Positions 32,828 through 45,586 are shown, counted from the first letter of the stretch. The stretch: DNA of 64,000 nucleotides from Papio anubis (GCF_008728515.1 NC_044976.1:214087467-214151466); one strand, 5' to 3'. Numbers and translations are program-made. The notes: generated by a model not told the origin, from the sequence alone.

Positions 32828-33123
32828 GGCCGGTTGCAGTGGCTCACACCTATAATCCCAGCACTTTGGGAGGCTGAGGTGGGTGGATCCCCTGAGGTCA
32901 GGAGTTCGAGACTAGCCTGACCAACATGGAGAAACTCCATCTGTACTAAAAATACAAAATTAGCTGGGCGTGGTGGCATATGCCTGTAATCCCAGCTACT
33001 TGGGAGGCTGAGGCAGGAGAACTGCTTGAACCCGGGAGGCAGAGATTGTGGTGAGCCGAGATCACGACATTACACTCCAGTCTGAGCAACAAGAGTGAAA
33101 CGCCATCTCAAAAAAAAAAAAAA
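32828..33123 (+). mobile_element. AluS-like
   Basis: Sense dimer with a pure A tail. The duplication aaagaaactagact stands immediately before it and again after the tail. Confidence 0.92.
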
Positions 33124-33389
33124 AGAAACTAGACTTCAGTGACACTGGATGGTGTCAGAGGAGGTAAGTGTGTATTAGTGGTCACTCCTTGGCCACCTTC
33201 TGTGTAATTACCATCTCCATGGACTTAAGGAAGTACAGGGCTGTAAGGTCCTAGCACCAAAGTGAGATGTGGTTCTCCAGCCCTCTGCTCATGTCCTTCA
33301 CTAATATATAGGCGTCCTTTAAAACTACTGTCTTACTTAAAGAAGCTTTTTACTGAGACCTGTACTTCTCAAGAATATAAATAATTCTT

Positions 33390-33680
33390 TTTTTTTTGGA
33401 TACGGAGTTTCGCTCTTGTTGCCTAGGCTGGAGTGCAATGGCACAGTCTCGGCTCACTACAGCCTCTGCCTCCTGGGTTCAAGTGATTCTCCTGTCCCAG
33501 CCTCACAAGTAGCTGGGATTACAGGCACATGCCACCACACCCAGCTAATTTTTGTATTTTTAGTAGAGATGGGATTTCAGCATATTGTTCAAGCTGGTCT
33601 CGAACTCCTGACCTCGAGTGATCTGCCTGCCTCAGCCTCCCAAAGTGCTGGGATTACAGGCATGTACCACCACGCGCGGC
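33390..33680 (-). mobile_element. AluS-like
   Basis: Antisense dimer flanked by a perfect 18-bp duplication, agaatataaataattctt, at 33372-33389 and 33681-33698. Confidence 0.93.
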
Positions 33681-33929
33681 AGAATATAAATAATTCTTGT
33701 AGGAGTCTTTAAGTGGAATCAAATTAACTCCACCATTGTTTGCTATTCATTTTGGTGAGTCACTACTCTTGGTAATTTGACATCAACTCCCAAACATTCT
33801 TGAAAATTTTGAGACTGCACAGATAACCAGAACTCATCTGCCTATTTACACGTGCATACAATCTTCCCCAATATGTAGAATAAAAATTTGAGGGAAGGAT
33901 CGTGTTGCCAATAAATACATGTTTTGGCT

Positions 33930-34160
33930 ACGACTAACACTCATCATAATCTTTACTATGGGACAAGCAGTCTTCTCAGTACTTTATACATACTGATTTA
34001 TTTATTCCTCACAACAGTCCTCTGAGGTAGATTGTATTTGTTATCCCTATTTTGTAAGTAAGGACATCAAGGGACAGAGAGGTAACTGTCTTTCCCAAAG
34101 CCATACAACTAGCAAATAGTGGACTTCAACCAAGACATTCTGGCTCCAGGATTCTGAATT
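33930..34160 (+). repeat. MIR SINE
   Basis: 'tactttatacatactgattt', 'tcacaacagtcctctgaggt', 'aagccatacaactagcaaat' and 'attctggctccaggattctg' in MIR order. Confidence 0.85.
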
Positions 34161-35440
34161 AGAATCAAACACTTTTTGAGACAGATTGAGTACCTTAAAA
34201 AGTTATCAAATACATGTGAACAAACCAAAGCAAAGCACGTAAGTCTCCCAACTCAGTCTAATTGCCCTCTTCACTACAGTCCAAATGCTTCAATTTGTGT
34301 TAGTTATAATACTTGGATAATCTTTTTTAAATTCAAGTAGTAATCTCTGAGATTAATGAAAATATAATAGAAGAAATGCCCTTGGGATCTAAACTGGAAC
34401 TAGAGGGACGTTGTGGGCTTTCTGATTTGACCCTAAGGGAAAGAGATCCTTGGATTAAACTGACCAAATGATATCTTCGGTATAAATGGTTTCCATAGGT
34501 GGGTGACATAGGGATTTTGTGGCAACTCTTCTATTGTTTCGTGGTTTAAGAGATACTATTTTGTGGTAGCATCTGGCTGCTTTACTGTTTTCCTTTGGTG
34601 TGTTAGGAAGGGTTTGAGAAGAATTAAACTGTAAACTAACTTTCAAATGAAAATGTGTGATTGTTCATGTAATTTCTGAGGGATGATCTAGTTGTCAGCC
34701 ATGGGCACTGGGTAAGCTTGAATATATAACCTCCTTAAGTACATGTGCTTCTAATGTTCTGTGCCATTCCTCCCTTATACAGCACCACTTTTGTGTGCTA
34801 ACCTTTCTCTGCAAGGCCGGCCCCCAGTGTCATTATATGTAACTCTTCATCCCACCTTCCGCAACTGCCTGAGAGCAATAGTTCTGTAACTATAATAGTC
34901 TGCTGAATGTTAATACTAACTGTACTCTTATACTTGAACCAAGCTCTGGAAATAAAAGTGGTCTTTCCCCAGTTCAAATAAAAAGCCAATTTCTAGGGCT
35001 TTATTTGGATTAAAATGCCCTAGATTATCCCTTTTTCCCAAGTATGTGTTTTTAAACTTTTGGCATCTGCTACTATTGAGACAACAAAATCAATGAAGGC
35101 TTATCCAGCAGAAATCTTGCTAACATCCAGTTATATCTAGTTCACCAGCTTGTTTTGTTTGTGTTTTATGGATACATGTTCTTGGCTATGATTTTGTTTT
35201 GCATATTTATAATATTTTCTGTTAGAAAAATAGCTTCTAGTTTGTAAAATGAGGTTAAACATATCAATATTATATGGTATTCTACAAAAGCATGAATTTC
35301 TTCATAGCAATTTTGAGAAGTTCTCTTGACCTGTGTAGGGAGGTTTTTACTGAAGAGATGCTATGTGACATAAGTTTTGACAGTAGTAAAATAATTTTTA
35401 AACGTAATGACAAAAGATAAAACCAAATTACGTAATTTGG
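34161..35440. other. intron 1, nothing recognised
   Basis: Unique-looking, AT-rich. No open frame with protein-like features. Confidence 0.35.
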
Positions 35441-35985
35441 ATGTTTGTCCCCTCCAAATCTCATATTGAAATGTGACCTCCAGGCCAGGTGCAGTGGCTC
35501 ATGCCTGTAATACCCAACACTTTGGGAGTCTGAGGTAGGAGGATCTCTTGAGGCCAGGAGTTTGAGATCAGCCTGGGCAACATAGCAAGACCCCATCTCT
35601 ATTAAAAAAAAAAAGAAGAAGCAGCAGCAGAAATGTTGGAGGTGATCCTAGTGGGAGGTATTAGAATCATGGGGCAGATCCCTCATGAATGACTTAGAGC
35701 CATCCCTTTGGTGATGAGTGAGTTCTCACTCAGTTCATGGGAGATCTGGTTATTTAAAAGAGCCGGGACCTCCCCACTTGTCTATGTCTCTTGCTCCTTC
35801 TCTCCATGTGACGTGCCTGCTGTCCCTTTGTTTTCCACCATGATTGGAAGCTTCCCGAGACCCTCGCCGAAAACAGATGCTGGAGCCATGCTTCTGCAGC
35901 CTGCAGAACTGTGAGGCAATTAAACCTTTATAAATTATGCAGTCTCAGGTATTCCTTTATAGCAGCACAGAAACAGACTAACACA
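35441..35985 (+). mobile_element. MaLR LTR (MST type), sense, split by an Alu monomer
   Basis: 'gtcccctccaaatctcatat' is followed by the Alu monomer at 35483-35620, then 'gttggaggtgatcctagtgg', 'tctggttatttaaaagagcc', 'ttccaccatgattggaagct', 'aactgtgaggcaattaaacc' and 'cagcacagaaacagactaac'. This is a whole MST-type LTR. Confidence 0.85.
35483..35620 (+). mobile_element. Alu monomer (FLAM-like or truncated Alu)
   Basis: A single left-arm unit from 'ggccaggtgcagtggctcat' to 'ccccatctctattaaaaaaa'. No right arm. It is inserted in the MST LTR. Confidence 0.8.
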
Positions 35986-36042
35986 CCAAGTTAGAGAATA
36001 GTTAAGAAACACTACTATTGGTTTCAAAAATTAATAGCAGTT

Positions 36043-36330
36043 GGCCAGGCGTGGTGGTGAGCACCTATAATCCTAGCACTTTGGGAGGCCAAGGCGGGCG
36101 GATCACGAGGTCAGGTGTCCGAGACCAGCCTGGACAACATGGTGAAATCCCATCTCTACTAAAAATACAAAATTAGCTGGGCATGGTGGCACATGCCTGT
36201 AATCACAGCTACTTGGGAGGCTGAGACAGGAGAATTGCTTCAACTTGGGAAGCGGAGGTTGCAGTGAGCTGAGATCGTGCCATTGCACTCCAGCCTGGGT
36301 GACAGAACGAGACTCCGTCTCAAAAAAAAA
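36043..36330 (+). mobile_element. Alu
   Basis: Sense dimer flanked by 'taatagcagtt' on both sides (36031-36042 and 36343-36354). Confidence 0.92.
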
Positions 36331-36354
36331 TAGTAATAATAAAATAATAGCAGT

Positions 36355-37419
36355 TACTTCAGCATGAATAACTGCCAACAGTAAATCATTATTGTAGGAG
36401 AGTAGGATAGTGTCACAACTGAAATCATTCAGTAAAAGACTCAGTTCTCATATGCTTTTTTGTTTTGTTTTTTTTTACAGTTATCTCACTAAACATTCAC
36501 TTAAAATAGACATCATCCATATTGTCTGCATAGCTTTGGCAGGACTTTGAGGCAGAAGGACTTGGTAAGGCATACTGACCTTGAATTAAATTTGCATCTT
36601 CCACAGGCAGGCTGCCCAGTTTGTAAAGATCGAGCCTTCCAGGCGTGTTCTCTAATAATAGATCTAGGAAGCCCTAACAGGAGAAGCAGCATTTGGAGGG
36701 CATCTCTTTCTCTAACCAACTCTCCCTGGAAGGGCCTAGCCCTCTTTTCCTCTGAATCTATTAAGAAAAAGAGTCACACCAAAGAAAAACATCTAATTTA
36801 TTCTCTTCATAATGTATATTCTAAACATTTATTCAGAAATGTGCTACTGTTCATGTATGAAGTGGCTGACCAAAATACATATTTAGAATTGTTTTCTTCT
36901 GCTCTTGATATATTCCTTTTTTATATCTTGTTTTCCTTGTGACTAAAAGCAGATGTTTTTAGAAGGCAGCTGGCTAGAATTAGGAATGCAGCCTTAATTT
37001 AAGAAGTAACCTATTTAAAGGTTTTTGGGCATAGAGAGTTCAAGAAACTAATTGGACTGTCTTGTGTTATTAGAAAATGTTTTATGGTAGCTAGTATTTT
37101 TTTTCACTTTTTTTCCATTGAGAGTTCCATTCCCATAATTTATATATTTCACTCATAGTAAAGTTTATTGGACCATGTCTAATAATAAAAACAGGGAAAT
37201 GGAAACTTTTTGTGAATTTCTTGGTTCACATTTTGCTAACAGAGGAAAAACTTTGTTATAATGCCGAATTGTTATTTTTTAAGGAGCAAAGTATGTTCTG
37301 TATCTAAAGGAATATTTATTCTTGGGGGCTCAAGGTGTGTATAGAAGAGTTTTTGTTTAGGTTTGCCAACTAGAGAATGGTGTACTCTTCTGCCATTTGG
37401 TACAAGTTAGTAGATTTAC
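36355..37419. other. intron 1, nothing recognised
   Basis: The 131-codon open frame at 36547-36942 shows no domain, signal or neighbour that would make it a gene. Confidence 0.35.
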
Positions 37420-37706
37420 TTTTTTTTGAGACGGAGTCTTGCTCTGTCGCCCAGGCTGGAGTGCAGTGGTGTGATCTCGGCTCACTGCAACCTCCACCTC
37501 CCAGGTTCAGGCAATTCTTCTGCCTCAGCCTCCCGAGTAGCTGGGACTACAGGCGCCCACCACCACGCCAGACTAATTTTGTTTTGTAATTTTAATAGAG
37601 ACAGGGTTTCACCATATTGGTCAGGCTGGTCTCAAACTCCTGACCTCAGGTGATCCATCTGCCTCTGCTCCCAAAGTAGCTACAGGCGTGAGTCACTGCG
37701 CCCGGC
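37420..37706 (-). mobile_element. Alu
   Basis: 'gagacggagtcttgctctgt' to 'gagtcactgcgcccggct', with a small deletion near 37675. 'gatttactt' flanks it on both sides. Confidence 0.9.
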
Positions 37707-39506
37707 TGATTTACTTTACTTCTGTTCATAAGTCTTTTTTTTTTTTTAACAGCCTTATTGAGCTACCGTTCATATACTGGATGAATTATATAAAATGTAT
37801 ACCCATTTAAAGTGTACAATTCAATGAATTTTAGTATATTCACAGGTATGAAGCCATCATTACCACAATCAATTTTAGGATATTTTCATCACCCTAGGAA
37901 GAAGCCCATACCCATTAGCAGTCACTTCCCTTATCTTCCCAAACTCCCAGTCATGGAACCACTAATCTACTTTCCGTCTGTGTAGCTTATTTTCAGCATT
38001 TCATGTAAATTGAATAATGTAATATGTGGTCTTATGTGATTGACTTCTTTCACCTGGCATAATGTTTTCAAGGTTCATTCCTGTGGTGGCATGCATCAGA
38101 TACTTCATTCCTTTTTATTGAGAAATAATACTGCATTTTATGGATAATACCACATTTTATTTATCCAGTAATCAATTGATAAACATGTAGTTGTTTCTAC
38201 TTTTTGGCTATTATAAGTAATGCTGCCATGAACATTAATTGCAAGTTTTTATGTGGCTGTATATTTTCATTTCTCTTGGGCATATGCCTAGGAATAAAAT
38301 TGCTAGGTCATATGGTAACGTTAGGTTTAACTTTTGGAGGAACTGCCAGACTGTTTTCCAGGGCAGCTGTCCCATGATACATTCCCACCAGTAATGTGTT
38401 AGAGTTCTAATTTCTCCACATCCTAACACTTGTTATTATCTGTCTTTTTGATTATAGTCATCTGAGTGGGTATGACATGATAGATAATGGTGGTTTTAAT
38501 TTGCGTATCTTCTTAGAAGAAATACTTTTTTTAAGATCCTTTGCCCATTTTTTAGTTGGGTTATGTGTCTTGTTAAGTTCTTATATGTATTCTACATGTA
38601 AGTCCCTTGTCAGGTATATGACTTGCCAAAATTTTCTCCCAGGCTATGGTTTGCCTTTTTCACTTTCTTGATAGTGTTCTTCAAAGCACTAAAGTTTTAA
38701 ATTCTGCTAACTTTCACTTTATCAATTTTTTTCTTTTGTTGCTTTTGCTTTTGGTGTCATATCTATGAAGCCATTGCCTAATCCAAGATCATGAAGATAT
38801 GCTTATCTTTTCTTCCAAGAGTTTATAATTTAAGCTCTTGCATTTAGGTCTTTGATCCATTAAATTAATTTTTATATATGGCATGAGGTAGAAGACCAGC
38901 TTCATTCATTTGCATGTGGATATCCAGTTGTCTCAGTTCTATTTGTTGAAAAGACTATTTTCCCACTGAATTGTCTTGGCACCGTCGTTAAAGATCAATT
39001 GGCCATAAATGTAGGGACTTATTTCTGAACTCTGAATTCTGTTTCATTGATCTATATGTCTGTCTTTATGCCAGTAGTACACTGTCTTGATTACTGTGGC
39101 TCTGTGCTAAATGTTGAAATCAGGAAGTCTGAGTCCTATAACTTTTTCAAGATTGTTTTAGCTATTCTAGGTCCCTTGAATTTCCATATGAATGTTTAAA
39201 TTTGTCAATTTCTGCAAAAAATGGCAGCTGGGATTTTGACAAGAATGGCAGTGAATCTTCAGGTCAACTTGGAGAATATTACCATCCTAACAATATTAAG
39301 TCTTCCAGTTCACGAGCATGGAATGTCTTTCCTTTTATTTAGGTCTTCTTTAATTTCTTTCAATAATGTTTTGTAGTTTTCAGATACAAGTTATGAACTT
39401 CTTAAATGTATCCATAAGTTTATTTTTTATGTAACTGTTGTAAATGGAATTGTTTTCTTAATTTCTTTTTCTGATTGCTTATTGCTAGTGTATAGAAATA
39501 CAATCG

Positions 39507-39777
39507 ATTTTTTTTTTTTTGAGAGGGAGTCTCTGTCACCCGGGCTGGAGTGCAGTGGCGCAATCTCAGCTGACTGCAAGCTCCGCCTCCCGGGTTCAGG
39601 CCATTCTCCTGCCTCAACCTGAGCAGCTGGGACTACAGGTGCCTGCCACCACGCCCGGCTAACTTTTTGTATTTTCAGTAGAGACAGGGTTTCACCGTCG
39701 ATCTCCTGACCTCGTGATCTGCCCGCCTCGGCCTCCTAAAGTGCTGGGATTACAGGCGTGAGCCACCGTGCCTTTCC
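39507..39777 (-). mobile_element. Alu, internally deleted
   Basis: 'gagagggagtctctgtcacc' to 'gagccaccgtgcctttcc'. It lacks the 'gttagccaggatg' block near 39700. The flanks 'tacaatcgatttt' and 'tacaatcaatttt' are the target duplication. Confidence 0.88.
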
Positions 39778-40138
39778 TACAATCAATTTTTATATGTTGA
39801 TCTTGTACCCTGCAGTGTTTTTTAATTTATTTATTAGTTTTAATAATTTTTTGGTGGATTCCTTATGGTTTTCCTGTATACAATATCATATTATCTGCAG
39901 AATGAGGTAATTTTACTTCTTTTTTTCCAGTTTGAATACCTTTAATTTTTTCTTCTTCAGTAATTGCCCTGGCTGGAATATCCAGCACAGTGTGTAATAG
40001 AAGTGGCAAGAGCAGACACTCTTGTTTTTTATTTTAAAGGGAAAAGCATTCAATCTTTCACCATTAAGTATGATATTAGCTGTGAGGTTTTTCATACATA
40101 TTCTTTATCAGGTTAGGGAAATTTCCATCTGATGAATA

Positions 40139-40434
40139 GATTTTTTTTTTTTTTTTTTTTGAGACGGAGTCTCGCTCAGTCGCCCAGGCTGGAGTGCAGT
40201 GACGCGATCTCAGCTCACTGCAAGCTCCGCCTCCTGGGTTCACGCCATTCTCCTACCTCAGCCTCCCAAGTAGCTGGGACTACAGGCACCGCCACCTCGC
40301 CCAGCTAATTTTTTTTTGCGTTTTTAGTAGAGACGGGGTTTCACCGTGTTAGCCAGGATGGTCTCGATCTCCTGACCTCGTGATCCGCCCGCCTCAGCCT
40401 CCCAAAGTGCTGGGATTACAGGCTTGAGCCACCA
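40139..40434 (-). mobile_element. young AluY (Old World monkey type), slightly 5'-truncated
   Basis: A T tract, then 'gagacggagtctcgctcagt', with 'caccgccacctcgcccagct' and an end reading 'ggcttgagccacc', which lacks the last 10-12 Alu bases. 'atagattt' flanks it on both sides. Confidence 0.9.
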
Positions 40435-40929
40435 TAGATTTAAAAAATGTATAATATACAATGTATATTTTATATATGTTGTATAAAACATATATATATC
40501 ATGAAAGGGTATTGAATTTTGTCAAATGCTTTTGTCTAGTGGGATGATCATGAGGATTTGTCCTTTATATGGTATATTACATTCATTTTTTTTTTTTTTT
40601 TTTTTAAGATTAAGCCCACCTTCCATTCCAAGGATAAATCCCACTGGGTCATGTTATATAATCCTTGAGTCTGTTTTCATAATAGATATTAGTCTCTGTT
40701 TCTTGTGATGTCTTTTTTTTGGTGTCAGGTTTATCTGGCCTCACAGAATGAGTTGGGAAGTGTTCCCCTTTCTTCTATATTTTGGAAGAGGTTCTGAAGA
40801 CTTGGTATTGATTCTTGTTTAATTTAGTAGAATTTGCCAGCGAAGTCACCTGATCCTGGGCTTTTCTTTGTGGGTAGTTTTTAAATTACTAGTTCATTCT
40901 TTTCTCATTAGAGGTTGTTTAGATTTTCT

Positions 40930-41049
40930 TTTTTTTTTTTTTTTTTTTTTTGAGACGGAGTCTCGCTCTGTCGCCCAGGCTGGAGTGCAGTGGCCGGATC
41001 TCAGCTCACTGCAAGCTCCGCCTCCCGGGTTTTTACGCCATTCTCCTGC
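40930..41049 (-). mobile_element. 5'-truncated young Alu
   Basis: Only the right-arm end is present, from a T tract through 'gagtgcagtggccggatctc' to 'gccattctcctgc'. It is flanked by a perfect 17-bp duplication, ggttgtttagattttct (40913-40929 and 41050-41066). A genuine truncated insertion, not a later deletion. Confidence 0.92.
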
Positions 41050-41210
41050 GGTTGTTTAGATTTTCTGTATCTTCTTGAGTCAGTTTTGGTAGCTTGTGAA
41101 TTTGTCCATTTCACCTGTTATATAATTTGTTGGCATGCAGTTCTTAGTCTTCCTTGTAATCCTTTTCATTTCCATTAGGTCGGTAGAGATGTCTCTTCAT
41201 AGATTTCTAA

Positions 41211-41424
41211 CCAGTAAATAGATCACTACTTGAACTTTGCAAAGAAATTAACTCTTCAACTTTTGTGGGGCCTTTCCAAGGATAGAAAATACAAGGAAAC
41301 ATGAAAAACAAAGAACTACTGAGTTCATCATTATTACTGCTAACAATGAATAAGCAACATCAACATTAATTTTTACTTTGCACAGAGTATTGAAACAGAG
41401 CCTTCAAAAATTAACGATAATGAG
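41211..41424. other. intron 1, nothing recognised
   Basis: Short unique stretch between the L1M and an Alu. Confidence 0.35.
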
Positions 41425-41705
41425 TCTGGGCACAGTACTGGGCATGGCTCACACCTGTAATCCCAGGACTTGTGGAGGCCAAGCTGGAAGGATTGCTTGA
41501 GGCCAGGAGTTCAAGACAAGCTTGGGCAACATAGCGAGACCCTGCATCCACAAAAATAAAAGCTAAAAAATTAGCCTGGCCTGGCAGTTTCTCAGGAGGC
41601 TGAGTTAGGAGGATTGCTTCAGCCCAGGGGTTTGAGGAGGCAGTGAGCTATGATACTACCACTGCATTCCAGCTTAGGCGCCAGAGCAAGACCCCTCTCT
41701 AAAAA
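41425..41705 (+). mobile_element. AluJ-like, diverged
   Basis: 'gagtctgggcacagtactgg' to 'gcaagacccctctctaaaaa'. Many changes and a shortened middle. Confidence 0.82.
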
Positions 41706-42809
41706 ACAATAGCAATAATGATGATGGTGTTATGAGTGAGGGGTGGACTTACACTGTTTAATACTGTCCAAAGGAATATATCTCTAGGTTTAAAAATCAT
41801 TTTCCTAGCAACTTATGGGCTTTGTATAATCTTGAGCAGAAACACTTGACCTGATTATTCAACTTTCCATCTGAGAGTGGAGGTAGTACCACTTGCAAAG
41901 CAAGCAGATACTCATTTTCATTGTACTGTCTCAGCATTTCTTTAGAAACTTTATTTAGGCCACATCTCATTATAGTGAATTCCAAACTACTGACCAAATT
42001 TTTGAATGGAATATTTCCCTTGCTTTTAAGTTTCCTTTTACAGTTTTCCCCTTTACAAAATGTGTCAAAAAATACCTTTATTTTTTAGAATGTAAAATCT
42101 TGAATACAAGGAAATTTCAGAGTGAAGAAGTATAGTATTCAGGCAACATATAGGAGTTCTGAGCATGGAATTCCCAAGCATAGAAGAAATTATTTTCATT
42201 TGTGAAAAGGCAGAGAGTAAAAGATTTCTAAGTTTAGGATGCCCACTCTGATAAATTCATTCTCATCCTAATTCTTTACCAAAAGTCAACATGTGGGTAT
42301 GATTTTTTTTTTTCATGAAAATCTTTCCCATTTTTTAATAAAACATTTGGGTTCTTATTATGGAAATTTACAATAAATCACTTTCAGAAGGCTATTTACT
42401 GCTGAACAGAAGAGATTGTTAAAATTAAATGATATTGAACGTAAAATGGAAATGTTCAATTTACTAAGCATTTAAAACCTTTTGATTATTGTAGCCAAGC
42501 CATTATGTATACATTTCTTTTTGGAAAATATTCTATATTTTGGAAAAGAAGCTATGCTGCAAAAAGAGAATCGGCCACTTTAAAATAGAGCTGCCTGCAT
42601 CCGGAACAAAAACCTTTTGGCGCCGTCATTAAGGAAATCAGCAGTGTACAGACCAAATTATTGGTTTCAAACTGTATAAACAATGGGATTTCTCAATTGG
42701 AAAAGGCAATTTAAGTCCTAGAAGTTGGCTGCCAAGGAAACCACTACTTGGAAAAAGCCTAACAAAATTTTTATGTGAACTAGCATGATACCTTCCAGTA
42801 TGTTCCACT
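41706..42809. other. intron 1, nothing recognised
   Basis: AT-rich unique-looking sequence. No coding or repeat signal that I can support. Confidence 0.35.
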
Positions 42810-43048
42810 CTTTCTCTCTCTCTCTCTCTCTTTTTTTTTTTTTCTTGAGACAGGGTTTCACTCACTTGCCCAGGCTGGAGCACAGTGGCACAATCACAGC
42901 TCACTGAAGCCTCGACCTCCTGGGCTCAGGTAATCAATCCTGCCATGTCAGCCTTCTGGGTAGGTGCAACTACAGGCACACACCACCACTCCCAGCTAAT
43001 TTTTTGTTTTTTGTAGAAATGGGGTTTCACCATGTTGCCCAGGCTGGT
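42810..43048 (-). mobile_element. AluJ-like, truncated, with (TC)n tail
   Basis: (CT)n at about 42810-42831 joins poly(T) and 'cttgagacagggtttcactc'. The copy stops at 'gttgcccaggctggtg', missing the last third. Confidence 0.85.
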
Positions 43049-43941
43049 GTTTTTCTGTGAAAAGGGGAAGAAAGGAGGAGGATAGCAAGAAACTTAGAAA
43101 CACATCTCTGTTGTAAGGAGGCAAGAACTAGATTATTCTCTTTAGTTCCCCCCAATTTTTTATTGTGAAAATTTTTAAACTTTCCCAAAAAGTTTAAGGA
43201 AGAGTACAATCTGTATATACCCTTCATTCAGATGTACCCGTTTTTACCGTTTTGCTACATTTGCTTTCTCTCACACCCGTCCTACACTCTCTCACACATA
43301 GATCACATAGAAAGTAAGTCACAAACGTAGCAATTCATCCCTAACTACTTTAGTATGTATTTCCCAAGAAGACATTTTCTGGCTTGGCGCAGTGGCTCAT
43401 GCCTGTAATCCCAGCACTTTGGGAGGCCAAGGAGGGCGGATCACTTGAGACCAGGGGTTTGAGACCAGCCTGGCCAACATGCCAAAACCCCATCTCTACT
43501 AAAAATACAAAAATTACCCAGGTATGTCAGCACAAGCCTGTAATCCCCCTTGCATGGCTGAGGCACAAGAATCACTCCAACCTGGGAGGCAGAGGTTGCA
43601 GTGAGCCCAGATCACGCCACTGCACTCCAGCCTGGGTGACAGAGTGAGACTCTCTATCTCAAAAAAAAAAAAGACATTTTCTACCTAATCATAGTACTGT
43701 TATCACACCCAAGAAGTTTTTAATTGATGTAATATTATTGAATATATAGTCTATATTCATGTTTTCCCCACTTGTTCCAATAATGGTTCTTTTTAGCCTG
43801 TTTTTGTTTTTGTTTTTTACAAGAAATCCAGGATCCAATCAAAATTCATTCACTTCATTTAATCGCCGTAAGAGTAGCCCACCCTTCCTCTGCCTTCTTT
43901 TGACTTTGCTGTCACTGATACTTTTTTAAAAACGAAGCGTT
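43049..43941 (-). repeat. L1M fragment, split by an Alu
   Basis: 'tattgtgaaaatttttaaac', 'tttttaccgttttgctacat', 'ctactttagtatgtatttcc', and after the Alu 'agtactgttatcacacccaa' and 'aatccaggatccaatcaaaa'. Reverse complement of an old L1 3' region. Confidence 0.65.
43381..43671 (+). mobile_element. Alu
   Basis: Sense dimer 'ggcttggcgcagtggctcat' to a pure A tail, with 'agacattttct' duplicated on both sides. Confidence 0.92.
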
Positions 43942-44233
43942 GGCTGGGCACAGTGGCTCATGTCTGTAATCCCAACACTTTGGGAGGCCAAGGCAGGTGG
44001 GTTGCTTGAGCCTAGGAGTTCGAGACCAGCCTGGACCACATGATGAAACCCTGTCTCTACAAAAAGTATCTGGGCATGGTGGCATGTGCGAGTCCTAGCT
44101 ACTCGGGAAACTGAGGTGGGAGAATGGCTTGAGCCCTGCCTGCAGTGAACCGAGATCAGGCCACTGCACTCCAGCCTGGGCAACAGAGCCAAACGCTGTC
44201 TCAAAAGAATGAAAAAATAAAAAAATAAAAAAC
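43942..44233 (+). mobile_element. Alu
   Basis: 'ggctgggcacagtggctcat' to an (A5T)n-type tail. Part of the right arm is shortened ('gagccctgcctgcagtgaac'). Confidence 0.9.
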
Positions 44234-44660
44234 AGGCCAGTTTTCTTGTAGAATGTCTCATAGTCCAGACTTACCTGATTTTTCCTTATGGTTGTCTTCT
44301 GGTTTAACACATTTGACAGGAAAACCAACAAAGCAAATGTAGCTTTTGTATTTCATCACATCCAAAGGCACATAATATCAATTGGTTCAACTATTAATGA
44401 TGCTCAGTTTAATCACTGAGTATTGATAAGGTGATATACAACGTATTTTTCCATTGCAAAGGTATCTTTTTTCTTTGTTATTTAGGAAAAATGGTGGGGG
44501 TTGGCAAGTGACATTAGTGCCAAAAGGGAGAAATGGTGGGGGAGGAGGAGGTGACACTTCAAGACAGTGTGTGTATCATTCTTAAACAGCCTTTCTTCTA
44601 ATGGTGTTATCATCCATGACTCAACTGACTCAACTGGTGGCAACAAAATGGTGATTGCCT
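44234..44660. other. intron 1, nothing recognised
   Basis: No supported feature; 'aaatggtggggg' occurs twice near 44480-44540. Confidence 0.35.
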
Positions 44661-45150
44661 AATTTTGCCCTTTCGTCTACTTGTATTAGCTGGCTTTCTT
44701 CCATTAAAACAAGAGCTTTCCTCCTTTTACTTTTTTTTTTTTAAGCATTACCATGGACTCTGAGAGTGTCTTTTTATTCAATATTCTATAGTCCATTATG
44801 ATGATCATTTTTGATGTTCACCTCTTCCCAAAGTTGACTAATGAAAACTGCTTTTAGGCCAGCTTCTCTATAATTTTGACATGTGTCCATCATTCTTTGA
44901 GCAATTCTCACCTTACACATTTTTGCCCTAACTTGGAATCAACCATTTCTCCAGAGTCCTGATTCCTTTTAGGAAGAGAAACCAAGATCTGGACAGTATG
45001 TTCATTGCTTCTACTTCAGTGTGCCTCCTGTTACAATCCAGTAACACGGGCTTCTTCCATTTCCTCTTCCGTGTTTTGTATCTCCCTCTACTACATTGAC
45101 AACTCTGGTTCCCGCCATCAGCATATGTACTCATTTGTTCTGTACTAGAG
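44661..45150 (-). repeat. L1M fragment
   Basis: 'attcaatattctatagtcca', 'tttgacatgtgtccatcatt' and 'tggaatcaaccatttctcca' follow the reverse complement of an old L1M 3' region. It probably belongs with the fragment at 43049-43941. Confidence 0.6.
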
Positions 45151-45154
45151 TATA

Positions 45155-45320
45155 GCAGTCCCCAACCTTTTTGGCATCGGGGACTAGTTTCGTGGAAGAC
45201 AATTTTGCCGTGGACCTGGGGCGGGGGAGGGAGAATGGTTTCAAGATGAACTGTTCCGCCTCAGATGATCAAGCATTTGTTAGATTCTCATAAGGAACGC
45301 ACAACCTAGATCTCTTGCAT
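45155..45320 (-). mobile_element. hAT element, MER1-like, truncated
   Basis: 'cagtccccaacctttttggc', 'agtttcgtggaagacaattt' and 'gttagattctcataaggaac' match the reverse complement of the element at 6503-6781. The far inverted repeat is missing. Confidence 0.75.
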
Positions 45321-45582
45321 CCGCAACTGCACACCTCTTGCTACATACACATCCTGTAGTACATACAAACAGTTTTGGAATTACACCAGTACCACTATAA
45401 ACAACACATCTCAGTTTGAGATTTCTTTGCACTTCATTTTGTCCTTAGAATATATCTCAGTAAGGGTATGTAGACAGATTACTATATTCAGAAGTTAATT
45501 TCTTTTTTATTTTCTGTGTGGTTATCAATTTGATACACAACTAGGTTCATTTGTTTTTGTTTGACTTCAGTTTTGAGATGTA
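45321..45582. other. left flank of the provirus, probably old L1M
   Basis: AT-rich text. The sequence right of the provirus (52640 onward) is L1M-like, so this may be the same antisense L1M. Confidence 0.35.
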
Positions 45583-45586
45583 CTTC

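Larger units (their letters stand above)
37745..41210 (-). repeat. long L1M, antisense (about 3 kb without Alus)
   Basis: The text follows the reverse complement of an old L1 from its 3' part into ORF2: 'cttattgagctaccgttcat', 'cttttggctattataagtaa', 'ttgcccattttttagttggg', 'tctcagttctatttgttgaa', 'tttcattgatctatatgtct', 'ttgtaccctgcagtgttttt', 'tttatctggcctcacagaat' and 'ctcattagaggttgtttaga'. Three Alus interrupt it at 39507, 40139 and 40930. No intact reverse transcriptase frame remains. Confidence 0.88.

Noticed and set aside
36547..36942. 131-codon + frame in intron 1
   Set aside because: No domain, no splice context and no Kozak start; AT-rich C-terminal half. Treated as chance.
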